From positions 1-52,775 of the forward strand of contig CALZHR010000020.1 in NCBI GenBank assembly GCA_945787335.1: a stretch of 52,775 nt of DNA. Direction: 5' to 3'. Of the stretch, positions 30,028-37,593 are shown one piece after another; position 1 is the stretch's first letter; every line of letters begins with the position of its first letter. The notes beneath the pieces are model-generated. The model saw nothing but the letters and a program-made list of their open reading frames with translations, had not been told where the DNA came from and did not search any database. Source of the DNA: an uncultured Desulfuromonadales bacterium (GTDB lineage: Bacteria > Desulfobacterota > Desulfuromonadia > Desulfuromonadales > Geopsychrobacteraceae). Both the position numbers and the translations under genes were made by a program.

Positions 30028-30744
30028 ATGATCCTGCTCCTCGCCGCTGTTCCGCTGGAAACGTTGCTGTTGCGCCAGCAGCTGCAAGACGCCACGAAGC
30101 TAGAATTGGGTTCCTGCCGACTCCAACGCGGCTCCCTGCACAACCAGCCGGTCACCATCGCCCACGGCGGCATCGGGCTGAGCAGCATGGCGATGCAACT
30201 GACCAGGCTGCTGGAACGGGACACTTACGCGGCCGTCATCCTCTGTGGCTGTGGCGGCAGCTACCCTTCCGCCAAACTGAACAACGGCGACCTGGTGCTG
30301 GCCGAGACGGAAATCTTCGCCGATCTCGGCGTGGCGACCGCCACCGGTTTCCTGCCCATGGCGCAGCTCGAGATTCCCCTGCCGGAAGAACTGGCCCGCA
30401 GCTGTCACGCGTCCTACTCGCTGCAATCCCCCCTGCTCGACTGGGCAAGAGGACAGCTGCCCGCGGCCGGCTGCGGCCCCTTCGTCAGCGTCAACTGCTG
30501 CAGCGGTCACGAGCAGCTGAGCCTTGAACTGGACCGACGGCACCAGGCCCTGTGTGAAAACATGGAGGGCGCCGCCGCCGCGCAGGTCTGCAGCGAATAC
30601 GCAATCCCGCTGCTGGAAATCCGGGGCATCTCCAACCCGACCGGCAGCCGCGACCCGCAGCAGTGGGAGCTGCAAAGGGGTGCCGAAACCGCCCAGCTGG
30701 CGGTCCTGCAGCTGCTGCAGAACTGGCCGGAGACAGCAGGATAA
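30028..30744 (+). CDS. mqnB: Futalosine hydrolase
   Basis: 238 residues of the nucleoside phosphorylase/MTA-SAH nucleosidase fold (LLAAVPLE, AHGGIGLSSMAMQL, ALCENMEGAAAAQVC with the catalytic Met-Glu-Gly-Ala). It cleaves futalosine to dehypoxanthine futalosine and hypoxanthine in the alternative menaquinone pathway. Assignment as MqnB rather than MTA/SAH nucleosidase rests on the mqnD gene directly downstream, four bases away, and on the GISNPTGSRDP segment. mqnA, mqnC and mqnE are not in the window. Confidence 0.92.
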   Translation: MILLLAAVPLETLLLRQQLQDATKLELGSCRLQRGSLHNQPVTIAHGGIGLSSMAMQLTRLLERDTYAAVILCGCGGSYPSAKLNNGDLVLAETEIFADLGVATATGFLPMAQLEIPLPEELARSCHASYSLQSPLLDWARGQLPAAGCGPFVSVNCCSGHEQLSLELDRRHQALCENMEGAAAAQVCSEYAIPLLEIRGISNPTGSRDPQQWELQRGAETAQLAVLQLLQNWPETAG

Positions 30745-30748
30745 ATTG

Positions 30749-31576
30749 ATGCGCGAACTGACCCTGGGCTATTCCCCCTGCCCCAACGATACCTTTATCT
30801 TCTACGCCCTGATCCATGGCCAGAGCCTTTGTCCGGGGGTTCGCTTCACTGAACGGCTGGAGGATGTCGAAACCCTCAACAAGCTGGCCCTGGCGGGGCA
30901 GCTCGACCTGACGAAGATCTCCTACCACGCTCTTGGGCACCTGCGCCAGAACTACGCGCTGCTGCGCAGCGGTGGCGCCCTGGGGCGCGGCTGCGGACCG
31001 CTGGTGGTCGCACCGGCGGCGACCAGCATGGCGCAGCTGCGCGGCAAGACCATCGCTATTCCGGGCAAACTGACCACCGCCAACCTGCTGCTGCAGCTCT
31101 ACGGGGAAGGGTACGAGAAACTGCTGGTCCTCCCCTTCCACCAGATCATGCCGGCGGTTGTCGCCGGGCGGGCGGATGCCGGGGTGATCATCCACGAATC
31201 ACGTTTTACTTATCAGCAGCAGGGATTGAAGCAAGTCGTCGATCTCGGTGAGTGGTGGGAAGAGTCGAGCGGCTGCCCGATTCCCCTCGGCGGCATCCTG
31301 GCCCGGCGCGACCTCGGCAGTGATTTGATCGGCCAGCTCGACCAGGCCTTGCGCCGTAGCGTCGAGTACGCCTTTGCCCATCCACAGGAGCCGCAGAACT
31401 ATATCCGCGAACATGCCCAGGAGCTTGATGAAGAGGTGATCCGCAGCCATATTGCGCTGTATGTCAACGATTTCTCGCTCGACCTGGGCGCGGAGGGGAT
31501 CAGGGCGATCGAGACCCTCTTCGCCCGGGCCGAAGAACGCGGTATTATCCCCCCCTGTGAGCTGCCGCTGTTTTAA
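30749..31576 (+). CDS. mqnD: 1,4-dihydroxy-6-naphthoate synthase
   Basis: 275 residues. The N-terminus MRELTLGYSPCPNDTFIFYAL is the MqnA/MqnD family signature, and the protein is a periplasmic-binding-protein-like fold (LGRGCGPLVVAP, AGRADAGVIIHESRFTY). It converts cyclic dehypoxanthine futalosine to 1,4-dihydroxy-6-naphthoate. The frame extends upstream through mqnB, so the start is set by the ATG at 30749, four bases past the mqnB stop, with AGGA at the right distance. A terminator follows at 31596. Confidence 0.96.
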   Translation: MRELTLGYSPCPNDTFIFYALIHGQSLCPGVRFTERLEDVETLNKLALAGQLDLTKISYHALGHLRQNYALLRSGGALGRGCGPLVVAPAATSMAQLRGKTIAIPGKLTTANLLLQLYGEGYEKLLVLPFHQIMPAVVAGRADAGVIIHESRFTYQQQGLKQVVDLGEWWEESSGCPIPLGGILARRDLGSDLIGQLDQALRRSVEYAFAHPQEPQNYIREHAQELDEEVIRSHIALYVNDFSLDLGAEGIRAIETLFARAEERGIIPPCELPLF

Positions 31577-31595
31577 TTTCTGCCTCGCAACGACC

Positions 31596-31632
31596 AAAAG
31601 GGCGCCTCCGTAAACGGAAAGCGCCCTTTTTT
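31596..31632. terminator. Bidirectional terminator between mqnD and serA
   Basis: AAAAGGGCGC (31596-31605) pairs with GCGCCCTTTT (31621-31630) and the loop itself has a 4-bp stem. T residues follow on either strand. It ends mqnD transcripts on plus and serA transcripts on minus (serA stop at 31656). Confidence 0.9.
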
Positions 31633-31655
31633 GTGTCACCTGAATATGGATTTTT

Positions 31656-33248
31656 TCAGCCGCGGATATGCACCGCCCTGATGAACTTGGCCTCGATCGC
31701 TGCGCCGATCTTCTCGATCGTTGCCTCGTCAGCCGGGGAATCGATGGAGAAGACCACCATCGCCTCGCCGGCTTTTTCGCGCCGGCCCAGGCTCATGTTG
31801 CCGATGTTGACATTGGCGTCGCCGAGGATGGTGCCGATCTTGCCCAGCGCGCCGGGGCGGTCGGCGTAGTTCATCACCAGCATGTGCTCCTCGGGGCGGA
31901 AGTCGATGGCGAAGTTGCGCATCCGCACCACCTTCGGCTCCCCTTCGAACAGGGTGCCGGCGATGGTCCGCCTGCCTTCCGGGCTCTCCAGGCTCAGGGT
32001 GATCAGGTTGGAGAAGGATTCGGTCTCGGTCGAACGCACCTCTTCCACCTCGATGCCCATATCGCGGGCGATCAGGTTGGCATTGACCATGTTCACTTCC
32101 TGGTCGGTGCAGTGGTTGAGCAGCGCCGCCAGCCCACAGACGGAGAGCGGCGCGCAGTCGAAGCGGGCCAGCTTGCCGTTGTAGGTGAAGGTGATCTTGT
32201 TCGGGTTCGGCGGCGCCAGCTGGGAGATGAAATCGCCGAGGATGGAGATCAGCTTCATGTACGGCTTCATGTGCTCCATCAGGTCGGGATCGAAGCGCGG
32301 GATGTTGACCGCGTTCGACAGCGGCCGGCCGTCGACATAATTGACGATCTCTTTGCTGACGTCGACGGCGACGTTCTTCTGCGCCTCAAAGGTGTTGGCG
32401 CCCAGGTGCGGGGTGACCAGCATCTTCGGATGCGCGATCAGCTTTTTCAGCAGCGCGCTCTTCGGCGGCTCCTCGCTCCAGACATCGAAGGCGGCCCCGC
32501 CGCACTTGCCGCTCTCCAGCGCCTCAAGCATCGCCTTCTCGTTGATGATGCCACCGCGCGCGCAGTTGACGATGAACACCCCGTCCTGCATACCGGCGAA
32601 GTGTTCGGCGGTGATCAGGTCACGGGTTTCATCGTTGAGCGGGGTATGCACGGTGATGATATCGGAGAAGCGGATGATATCTTCCAGCGGGACCAGCTTG
32701 ACGCCGAAGTCTTCAGCGCGCTTTTCGGAGATATAGGGGTCGCAGGTGATGACATTGGCCTCAAACGCCCGACAGCGCAGGGCGACACGGCCGCCGACCT
32801 TGCCGAGGCCGATGACACCGATGGTTTTGCCTTTGAGTTCATGCCCGGTAAAGGGCGCCCGCTGCCATTCGCCCGATTTCAGGCTGGCGTTGGCGACGGT
32901 GACATTGCGGCAGTAGGCGAGCAGGATCGCCATGGTGTGCTCGGCGGCAGAATTGACATTCCCGTAGGGCGCATTGACGACGATAATCCCGCGGCTGCTG
33001 GCTGCATCCACGTCGACGTTGTCGATCCCGACCCCGGCGCGGGCAACGATCTTCAGGCTGGCCGCCTTTTCCAGCAGCGCCCGGTCGACCTGGGTCATGC
33101 TGCGGGTAATGATCGCCTGGTAATCGCCGATGATCTGCTGCAGTTCGGCGGCAGGCAGACCGACGTTGAAATCGACCTGGATGCGGGGATCGTCGAGGAT
33201 CGGCAGTAACCCGCTTTCGGAAATTTCATCCGTAATCAGAACTTTCAT
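31656..33248 (-). CDS. serA: D-3-phosphoglycerate dehydrogenase, long form with ACT domain
   Basis: 530 residues. It oxidises 3-phosphoglycerate with NAD, the first step of serine synthesis. The NAD-binding [13 protein letters not shown], catalytic Arg in FIVNCARGG, Glu in FDVWSEEP and His in TPHLGANT are all present. Residues about 320-450 are the intervening domain of long SerA forms, and the ACT domain at about 455-530 ([18 protein letters not shown]) senses serine in many family members. It is a single-gene unit with a consensus promoter at 33306-33334. A second, shorter paralogue lies at 42.2 kb next to serC. Confidence 0.96.
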   Translation of the reverse strand: MKVLITDEISESGLLPILDDPRIQVDFNVGLPAAELQQIIGDYQAIITRSMTQVDRALLEKAASLKIVARAGVGIDNVDVDAASSRGIIVVNAPYGNVNSAAEHTMAILLAYCRNVTVANASLKSGEWQRAPFTGHELKGKTIGVIGLGKVGGRVALRCRAFEANVITCDPYISEKRAEDFGVKLVPLEDIIRFSDIITVHTPLNDETRDLITAEHFAGMQDGVFIVNCARGGIINEKAMLEALESGKCGGAAFDVWSEEPPKSALLKKLIAHPKMLVTPHLGANTFEAQKNVAVDVSKEIVNYVDGRPLSNAVNIPRFDPDLMEHMKPYMKLISILGDFISQLAPPNPNKITFTYNGKLARFDCAPLSVCGLAALLNHCTDQEVNMVNANLIARDMGIEVEEVRSTETESFSNLITLSLESPEGRRTIAGTLFEGEPKVVRMRNFAIDFRPEEHMLVMNYADRPGALGKIGTILGDANVNIGNMSLGRREKAGEAMVVFSIDSPADEATIEKIGAAIEAKFIRAVHIRG

Positions 33249-33305
33249 GCTTGGCCTTTCTCATCTGTCTCTCGACCGCACTTCGCCGGCCTTAAAAAAG
33301 AGCCG

Positions 33306-33334
33306 ATTCTATGCCCATCTTCTTCCCATGTCAA
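33306..33334 (-). promoter_or_regulatory. Strong sigma-70 promoter for serA
   Basis: On the minus strand perfect TTGACA (33329-33334), exactly 17 bases, then TAGAAT (33306-33311, 5 of 6). It leaves about 50 bases of leader before the ATG. Confidence 0.85.
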
Positions 33335-33385
33335 TCGGTATACACCTGCCTCCCGCAGCTCGGCAGGCAGTGATCGAAACTCAGC

Positions 33386-34318
33386 TCAGGGCAACAGCTT
33401 CACCTCATCGATGTAGATCATGCGTGGTTGCTGCAGACGGGCGACAAACACCCCCACGGCAGCGATCCGGCGCATATCCATCGGCCGATCCCGTGGTGCT
33501 CTGGCGACCTTCTCAAGAGAAATCTCCAGAAGGTTCCAGCCCGACTGCAACTTGAAACTGGTACTGAAGCGATCACGATAGGCATTGCCGTGTTTTCTAT
33601 GGTCTTGATCGTGAATCCGCAAATGCAGCAGCAGTTCTTCGCTATCCGGATTATTCACCTGCAGCTGCAAGAGTCGATAGGGCGACCAGTCGCGAGGGAA
33701 TTCCACCAGAAAAGCTCCCGAATAGCGATCCGTATTCAAGCGGACCCGCAAAGACCCTGCACCACTGAAAACTGTGTTCCGGTTGAGTCGACGCCGCGAA
33801 TTTCCTTCCCAGCGGCTGGTTTCAAAAGGGGTCTCAAAACCGGCCAGCAGCGGAAATTGTTGCCAGGCAATCAGGTCGTCGACCACCACCTTCCCCAGCG
33901 GCAGCAAACTCCAGATCAGCACCCCGACAACAACCAGTTGCAGGGACCGTAATTGCCAGCGACCAATTTCGAACCTGCCGGGAGCGAACAGAACCAGTCC
34001 GACACTGCTGCCAAGCAGATCTTTCCCCAGATCGTTCCAGCTGGCCTCACGGCCGGTGGCCAACTGCAGTATTTCTGTCATGCCGCCGATCAGAAGGGCT
34101 AATCCAGCAACCGTGAGACACTGCTTCCAGAAATTCTGTCGCGCCGCCCATTGCAGGTACAAATAGGTCCAGAGGGCGAAACAGAACAGGTGCCCCAGAT
34201 CCCAGCCATAACGGTAAGGGCGGGGCGCGTCCGCCGTCGGGCCGCCGACAAACAGCAGCAGCAGACAGACCAGCGCCAGGACGCACAGCAGCAAACTCCT
34301 TTTGCGCATATGAAACAT
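33386..34318 (-). CDS. VanZ-family membrane protein with C-terminal soluble domain
   Basis: 310 residues. Five hydrophobic segments lie between about 6 and 155, and the VanZ pattern is visible: GHLFCFALWTYLYLQWA, GGMTEILQLATGREASWNDLGKDLLGSSVG. Residues about 165-310 form a beta-rich soluble domain (SGAGSLRVRLNTDRYSG, LQLQVNNPDSEELLLHLRIHD) resembling carbohydrate-binding modules. VanZ-type proteins often lie near exosortase and polysaccharide systems; a PEP-CTERM gene is 6 kb away but no exosortase is seen here. Function is unknown; a role in cell-envelope sugar handling is possible. Confidence 0.83.
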   Translation of the reverse strand: MFHMRKRSLLLCVLALVCLLLLFVGGPTADAPRPYRYGWDLGHLFCFALWTYLYLQWAARQNFWKQCLTVAGLALLIGGMTEILQLATGREASWNDLGKDLLGSSVGLVLFAPGRFEIGRWQLRSLQLVVVGVLIWSLLPLGKVVVDDLIAWQQFPLLAGFETPFETSRWEGNSRRRLNRNTVFSGAGSLRVRLNTDRYSGAFLVEFPRDWSPYRLLQLQVNNPDSEELLLHLRIHDQDHRKHGNAYRDRFSTSFKLQSGWNLLEISLEKVARAPRDRPMDMRRIAAVGVFVARLQQPRMIYIDEVKLLP

Positions 34319-34648
34319 CGAATCTTGCCTCTGTTAAGTATTCCGACAGCAAAAATATCGTATTTTACGACAACTATGCCAAGACAATAGGCTTTTCTAC
34401 CACACTCCGTCCTCACCCACTATCGGTAAGAGCCTGAATTAGAGGGCCTTTTTTCGACCAGACGAAAAAAGGAGAAACCCTTACGGAAACTGCGCTTAAG
34501 GCATAGGGCTTGCAAAACTTTGCTTTTAGTTGGACAATTATTCAGGTAAAGTGGTATTGAAACATGAGATCGTCTTCTTTCCTAGAATAGTCGAGCTTTT
34601 GTGAGGGGGTTAAACAAGAGAATAGCGCCTGAAACAAAGGAGTAGCAA
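34319..34648. other. 330-base divergent gap with a Y-tract hairpin
   Basis: The gap separates the minus VanZ gene from the plus PilZ gene. It contains a 10-bp perfect inverted repeat (CCTTTTTTCG at 34447-34456 with CGAAAAAAGG at 34463-34472), which resembles in sequence the hairpin at 47267-47296. A weak promoter candidate, TTGCAA-17-GACAAT near 34510, could serve the PilZ gene. No start codon with a credible ribosome-binding site is seen before 34649. Confidence 0.55.
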
Positions 34649-35029
34649 ATGGAAAGTCGACAGAATTTTCAGATTCAACGCAACGATCCTCGCTACAAAG
34701 CAATGCACCGGGCCCTGGTCATGGTCACTCAGGGTCCCGAAGCACTCCCCTTTCATATCATCGACATCAGCCGCAGCGGACTCTCGTTCCGCTATCTCGG
34801 AAAAAAAATCAACAAAACCGATATCTCGGCGATCAGCCTGTACCACGACTACGAACTGCTGATCGACAACATTCCCGCCAAGGCGGTCTCCGATTATCGG
34901 CTGCGTGACAACCTGGTTCCGGTGCGGCGTGGCAGTCTCTGCTTTGAAGACCTGACCGAAGAACAGCAGCGAAAACTCGAGAACTTCATTTCGAATTTCA
35001 CCGAAGCGAACGCCCCCTCCTACTCCTGA
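34649..35029 (+). CDS. Single-domain PilZ protein
   Basis: 126 residues. R11xxxR15 (QRNDPRYK) and D39ISRSG44 are intact c-di-GMP-binding motifs and the rest fits a PilZ barrel (HDYELLIDNIPAKAVSDYRL). AAAGGAG precedes the ATG by eight bases. A terminator follows, making it a single-gene unit directly upstream of a PilB/GspE-like ATPase gene. A role in coupling c-di-GMP to motility or secretion is plausible by neighbourhood. Confidence 0.88.
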   Translation: MESRQNFQIQRNDPRYKAMHRALVMVTQGPEALPFHIIDISRSGLSFRYLGKKINKTDISAISLYHDYELLIDNIPAKAVSDYRLRDNLVPVRRGSLCFEDLTEEQQRKLENFISNFTEANAPSYS

Positions 35030-35053
35030 AGCAGAGCGCGCGACAGTCAATTC

Positions 35054-35093
35054 AAGCCACCGGCCGATCGTTGATCAGCAGGTGGCTTTTCTT
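35054..35093 (+). terminator. Terminator after PilZ gene
   Basis: AAGCCACC (35054-35061) pairs with GGTGGCTT (35081-35088) with an inner GATC stem, followed by TTTTCTTT on the plus strand, 25 bases after the PilZ stop. Confidence 0.85.
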
Positions 35094-35123
35094 TGCTCCA
35101 ATCGATTAAAAACACTTCTTTAT

Positions 35124-35152
35124 TTGACAGCTACAGCCGCCTATTGTAGACA
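35124..35152 (+). promoter_or_regulatory. Possible promoter for the PilB-like ATPase gene
   Basis: A perfect TTGACA (35124-35129) has a poor match TAGACA after 17 bases (35147-35152), or GACAAT after 20. It lies about 100 bases before the ATG. Confidence 0.4.
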
Positions 35153-35253
35153 ATGTAAAGCCTATTCTGCAGTGTTTCCTTGCAATTCTTTTCCGTGACT
35201 TGGTGATTTTGCGTGGTCAGGCTCCAACCTGTAAGAGAAAACCGGGAGCGTAA

Positions 35254-37533
35254 ATGAAACATCCTCTGATTATCAAATTCTTGACTGGCCGCCAGGAAGA
35301 GGTCAATCTGCTGCGCCCCTTCCACCCCCGCGACAAGCAGCTACACGTTGAGTTGCTCCGCTGCCAGGAGAATGTCGTTATTCCGCTGGAAGAGCTCTGT
35401 TACATCATGGTCCTCGATCAAAGCAGCTGGCAGTTGCCGATCAAGGCAGGGGAGCTGGTCGAGCAGATCGAGACCACCACCGGCGAAACCTTCAAGCTGC
35501 GGGTTCCCCCCAAACAGTCATACAAAACCGGCTTTTACGCCTTTCCCGTCGACCAGAGCGCTTCCTACCGCAATATTTTCTTTACCCTGGCGGGCATCCG
35601 GCAGCGCATCGAAGAACGTCCTTTAAGCGACATCCTCGAAGAGAACGGCTGGCTGGAAGATAATAAGATTAACGAGATCCTCAGCGAGCAGGAACAGCTG
35701 CGCAGCCGCAAGGTCGGCGAGATTATCGCCGAAAACGCCAAGCTGCAGCCGGAGGCGATCGAGGAACTCGCCCATCAGGCGGAAGGCACCGCCCAAGGCA
35801 AAAAGGTGCGGCTCGGCGACCTGCTGATTCAGACCGGCCTGGTCACCCGCGAACAGGTCGAAAGCGCTCTTGAAACCCAGTCAGCCGGAAAAAAGAAGCG
35901 GGTCGGTGAGCTGCTGATCGAGAAGGAGCTGATTACCGAAGAGCAGCTGCTGATCGCCCTGTCGGCCAAGTTCCGCATGCCGGTGGTCAACCTGACCGAA
36001 ACCAGCCCCAGCCAGGAAGCCCTGGACGCCCTGACCAGGAACATGGTCCTGCAGCTCAAGGTGTTGCCGATCAAGCTGGAAAACCGGCGCCTGACCGTGG
36101 CCACCTCCGACCCGACCGACCCGACCATCGGCGACAACCTGCGCTTTTTCACCAACCTGACCATCGATTTCGTCGCCGCGCCGGCCAGCGAGATCAAGGC
36201 CGCCATTGAGGAACATTACGGTGTCGCAGAAGAGGAGGAAGAGGAGATTTCCGACCTGATCGGCGAGCTCTCCGGCGAGCAGATCGACATCGACGAAGAC
36301 AGCGAAGACATGGTTGATTCGACGGTCAGCGAGACCGATTCGCAGATCATCACCCTGGTCAACCGAATTCTCCTGGATGGCTTTCGCAAAGGCGCCTCCG
36401 ATATCCACTTCGAGCCGGGGCTGGGGAATCAACCGCTGCAGGTTCGCTATCGCGTCGACGGGGTCTGCGCCATCGCCCACCAGATCTCCGCTAACTACAA
36501 GAAAGCGATGATTTCACGGATCAAGATCATCTCCAAGCTCGACATCGCCGAACGCCGCAAACCGCAAAGCGGCAAGATTGCCATGCGTTCCGACCGGCGC
36601 AAAATCGAATTCCGCGTCGAGACAACGCCGACCACCGGCGGACAGGAAGATGCCGTCCTGCGGATCCTCTCGTCGTCGCAGCCGCTGAAGGTTACCGAGA
36701 TGGGTTTCAGCGAGCGCAACCGTGAGCTGTTCCTCGACATGCTCAGCAAACCGTACGGCATCATCCTCTGCGTCGGCCCGACCGGCTCGGGAAAGACCAC
36801 CACGCTCCATTCGGCCCTGGGACACATCAATACCCATGATCGGAAGATCTGGACCGCCGAGGACCCGGTGGAGATCACTCAGCCCGGGCTGCGCCAAGTG
36901 CAGATCAACCCGAAAATCGGCTTCACCTTTGACCAAGCGCTGCGTTCGTTTCTGCGCGCTGATCCCGATATCATCATGATCGGCGAGATGCGCGATGCCG
37001 AAACCGCCAAAATCGCCATCGAGGCGTCGCTGACCGGCCACCTGGTGTTCAGTACCCTGCACACCAACAGCGCCACTGAAACCGTCGTGCGGTTGGTGGA
37101 AATGGGCATGGATCCTTACAATTTTGCCAACGCTTTGATCGGCATTCTCGCCCAACGACTGGCCAGGCGGTTATGCAACAATTGCCGCGAAACCTACCAG
37201 CCAACCACCGAGGACCTGGAGCTGCTGGCCCATGCCTACAGCGAAGAGTTTTATCAACAACACGAGCTGCCGAGCTCCCCGGAAGGGCTGACCCTCTATC
37301 GGAAAGTCGGCTGCGAGCAGTGCAATCAGACCGGCTATCGCGGGCGGATTTCGATCCACGAGCTGCTGCCGACTTCGGAGCTGGTGCGGCGGGCGATCAA
37401 GGAAGGGATGCCGCTGGAAGAGCTGCGCGATCTGGCGATCGAAAACGGCATGCGCACCCTGATGATGGACGGGGTGGCAAAAATCCTTGCCGGCCACACC
37501 GACCTTGAGCAGGTCCTGCGGGTCTGCATGTAA
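35254..37533 (+). CDS. PilB/GspE-family secretion ATPase with MshEN-like region and extra N-terminal domain
   Basis: 759 residues. Residues about 1-110 form an extra N-terminal domain not found in ordinary PilB (beta-rich, PFHPRDKQLHVELLRCQENVVIPLEEL). Residues about 180-250 resemble the MshEN c-di-GMP-binding region (RLGDLLIQTGLVTREQVESALETQ). An acidic stretch EEEEEEIS follows near 327. The ATPase has Walker A GPTGSGKTT near 508-516, a Walker-B-type DPDIIMIGEMRDAET, and zinc cysteines C641xxC644 and C687xxC690. It powers a type IV pilus or type II-like secretion system in the cytoplasm, but no pilin, platform or secretin genes are adjacent. Probably a PilB paralogue with c-di-GMP input; its partner machine is not in the window. 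Confidence 0.9.
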   Translation: MKHPLIIKFLTGRQEEVNLLRPFHPRDKQLHVELLRCQENVVIPLEELCYIMVLDQSSWQLPIKAGELVEQIETTTGETFKLRVPPKQSYKTGFYAFPVDQSASYRNIFFTLAGIRQRIEERPLSDILEENGWLEDNKINEILSEQEQLRSRKVGEIIAENAKLQPEAIEELAHQAEGTAQGKKVRLGDLLIQTGLVTREQVESALETQSAGKKKRVGELLIEKELITEEQLLIALSAKFRMPVVNLTETSPSQEALDALTRNMVLQLKVLPIKLENRRLTVATSDPTDPTIGDNLRFFTNLTIDFVAAPASEIKAAIEEHYGVAEEEEEEISDLIGELSGEQIDIDEDSEDMVDSTVSETDSQIITLVNRILLDGFRKGASDIHFEPGLGNQPLQVRYRVDGVCAIAHQISANYKKAMISRIKIISKLDIAERRKPQSGKIAMRSDRRKIEFRVETTPTTGGQEDAVLRILSSSQPLKVTEMGFSERNRELFLDMLSKPYGIILCVGPTGSGKTTTLHSALGHINTHDRKIWTAEDPVEITQPGLRQVQINPKIGFTFDQALRSFLRADPDIIMIGEMRDAETAKIAIEASLTGHLVFSTLHTNSATETVVRLVEMGMDPYNFANALIGILAQRLARRLCNNCRETYQPTTEDLELLAHAYSEEFYQQHELPSSPEGLTLYRKVGCEQCNQTGYRGRISIHELLPTSELVRRAIKEGMPLEELRDLAIENGMRTLMMDGVAKILAGHTDLEQVLRVCM

Positions 37534-37593
37534 CTCCAGAGAACAGTCTCCCGGCGCGATCCAAGCCTGGGGCCTGAGCGGATAAAGAAACGC

